From contig SIHP01000008.1 of assembly GCA_004762155.1 (NCBI GenBank), positions 219,917-283,916 on the forward strand: a stretch of 64,000 nucleotides of DNA, given 5' to 3'. This DNA is from Flavobacteriaceae bacterium. GTDB lineage: Bacteria > Bacteroidota > Bacteroidia > Flavobacteriales > Flavobacteriaceae. Of this stretch, positions 62,901-64,000 are shown in pieces (position 1 is the first letter of the stretch; every line of letters starts with the position of its first letter). Both the position numbers and the translations under genes were made by a program. Under the pieces are notes generated by a model. The model was not told the origin of the DNA and did not search any database. It was given only the letters and a program-made list of their open reading frames with translations.

Positions 62901-64000
62901 TTATTCACCTTTAGTACTATTAATTTTTTTGTTTTGTCTGTCTCCTGGTCTATGAGCTGCAGAATTTTTATATTTTGTCTTGGTCAAGAAGTATTCTCTC
63001 ATTCTAACATGTGTCTCTCCTTTACCTAATATACCTGTATATTGAGAGCCACCATCAGGATGAAGATGCCATAATAACTCATGAAGAGCAACTCCTCCAA
63101 TTGTCCAATAAATTCTTTTTGTATTAGAAGAACAGTTTTGTATTAGTTTATTTGATAATTCAATTCTATTTGGTCCTTGAATTTCACCACCTCCTCTATT
63201 TTTCATCAACCAATTTCCTCTTGTTCCATCCATAATATCAACGACGACATCTTGTTTAGATTCTAAAATGTCCCTTAGCATTCTAGTGTATTTATGCTGA
63301 TCCCAATCAAAAGCCACACTTCCTTTAATTACATAGACATCATACTCTTCTTCTTTATATTCATCATCACCAAATAAATTATCTTTTACTTTTACCGATC
63401 TAGTTCTTTTTTCTCTTACGACAGAAAACGGAGTTTCTCCAAATTTTCTTAAAAAAATTTCATTCCAACTATTCGCTAAATCTACCATCTCATCTTTTTC
63501 TCCAATGACATTATCTTCGGGTTTTGTAGTGGTCCAGCCATTATTTCCATCATTATAGTAAGTTGTTCCACTAGCAGATTTATTAAATAAATCTAATATA
63601 TCACTCTTTGAGTCAGCTCCACTAGGGTCTGCCCAATAAACAGGGTTGTTATCAAAAGCATTATATGTAGATTTAGAATAATGTATCACTGGATCCATAG
63701 AAGTCCATCTTGCAATAGCTGGATCATAACTACGAACATCCATTTCCATTAAATTTAGACCTAAAGATTCCTCTAATTCTTCTCCATTATACCCAAACTT
63801 CTGGGCGGTGCTATTTCCAATTGAAGAAGTTACGTTATTGTAACCTTTGTGTTTAAGTCCAAAAGGATAGTAGTTTACGCGTTTTTTTTTTAAACGGTCA
63901 CGTTTTTCTGGCGGTTTAGTGCCAAAATTTAAAAAAAATGGATTTGTTATCGGATTCAACATAGCTAGTTCAAAGATAGAAAAAAAATTTAGTTGGATAC
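62901..64000 (-). CDS. RHS-repeat C-terminal tip with putative metallopeptidase-like toxin domain, incomplete at window edge
   Basis: The RHS core end is clear: NYYPFGLKHKGYN, FGYNGEELEESLGLNLMEMD, RSYDPAIARWTSMDP, AFDNNPVYWADPSG. The variable tip of about 235 residues then begins. It contains VALHELLWHLHPDGG (H294, E295, H299 and H301, counted from the Met at 63962), a His/Glu cluster reminiscent of zinc peptidases but spaced HExxxH. The frame stays open through 64000, so the start may lie outside. Residues before YYPFG are unusually basic and unlike RHS repeats, so this may be a displaced tip rather than a full RHS protein. Confidence 0.75.
   Translation of the reverse strand, partial: IQLNFFSIFELAMLNPITNPFFLNFGTKPPEKRDRLKKKRVNYYPFGLKHKGYNNVTSSIGNSTAQKFGYNGEELEESLGLNLMEMDVRSYDPAIARWTSMDPVIHYSKSTYNAFDNNPVYWADPSGADSKSDILDLFNKSASGTTYYNDGNNGWTTTKPEDNVIGEKDEMVDLANSWNEIFLRKFGETPFSVVREKRTRSVKVKDNLFGDDEYKEEEYDVYVIKGSVAFDWDQHKYTRMLRDILESKQDVVVDIMDGTRGNWLMKNRGGGEIQGPNRIELSNKLIQNCSSNTKRIYWTIGGVALHELLWHLHPDGGSQYTGILGKGETHVRMREYFLTKTKYKNSAAHRPGDRQNKKINSTKGE

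Noticed and set aside
1..64000. tRNA, rRNA or riboswitch
   Set aside because: No cloverleaf, rRNA core sequence or known riboswitch pattern was recognised in the intergenic regions.

Overview
The window looks like chromosome from a marine-type Flavobacteriaceae (Bacteroidetes). The DNA is very AT-rich, and it carries PorP/SprF and DUF6089 envelope proteins, NarL-type and LytTR sensors with TPR repeats, an RHS tip with the motif YYPFGLKHKGYN, a Cas13b-type CRISPR locus and several TAnnTTTG-like -7 boxes. No rRNA or tRNA gene was recognised.

Positions 1-8700 form a composite defence island read entirely on the minus strand. In transcription order it holds a leader and CRISPR array 2 (8690-8393), a DUF3892 gene, a solitary degenerate CRISPR repeat followed by a palindrome, a four-gene CBASS-like operon (caspase-like protease, TIR/beta-barrel protein, CD-NTase, E2-like protein with SEC-C tail), cas13b 39 bases further on, then CRISPR array 1 and a hairpin terminator. 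The TIR protein ends in a domain resembling the Cap15 cyclic-nucleotide-binding barrel. This suggests a relay in which the CD-NTase product acts on the TIR protein and the TIR protein then acts on the caspase. The relay is inference, and the TIR domain seems to lack the usual catalytic Glu.

Positions 8800-35100 form a long accessory region of mostly unrecognised genes. It has a TPR histidine kinase/NarL regulator pair, a small peptide gene and a GH18-like protein (minus). Next is a plus-strand operon with a 4-TM protein, an outer-membrane-like protein, a second caspase-like protease and a membrane LytTR regulator. A ten-gene minus-strand operon (29265-19313) encodes at least five paralogous proteins with a shared N-terminal block (AQxALDxNS), a shared LGFxPTFY block and a shared C-terminal block (SAEGSSxLxTKLVxxPxP). 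Two coiled-coil proteins, one with a PASTA repeat, a TPR protein and a triple-repeat protein accompany them. A plus-strand sensor operon, a second 4-TM operon and a PorP/SprF gene follow. Two related 4-TM proteins link the two flanks. I regard this as the best candidate for an undescribed system. The paralogs resemble DUF2589 from memory, and no function can be assigned.

Positions 35100-50250 are conserved housekeeping: murI, two OmpH/Skp chaperones, bamA, uppS, a DUF6089 gene, nadK, a CBS protein, pdxJ, an alpha/beta hydrolase, a GH15 enzyme divergent from a fused otsAB, and a TRIC channel. Positions 50345-60525 hold a Bacteroidetes-style type II secretion/pilus assembly cluster, with an inverted gspG and a GspK-like pseudopilin fused to a beta-helix-like domain. 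The window ends with an rve-type transposase and an RHS C-terminal tip plus a lipoprotein on the minus strand, running off the edge.
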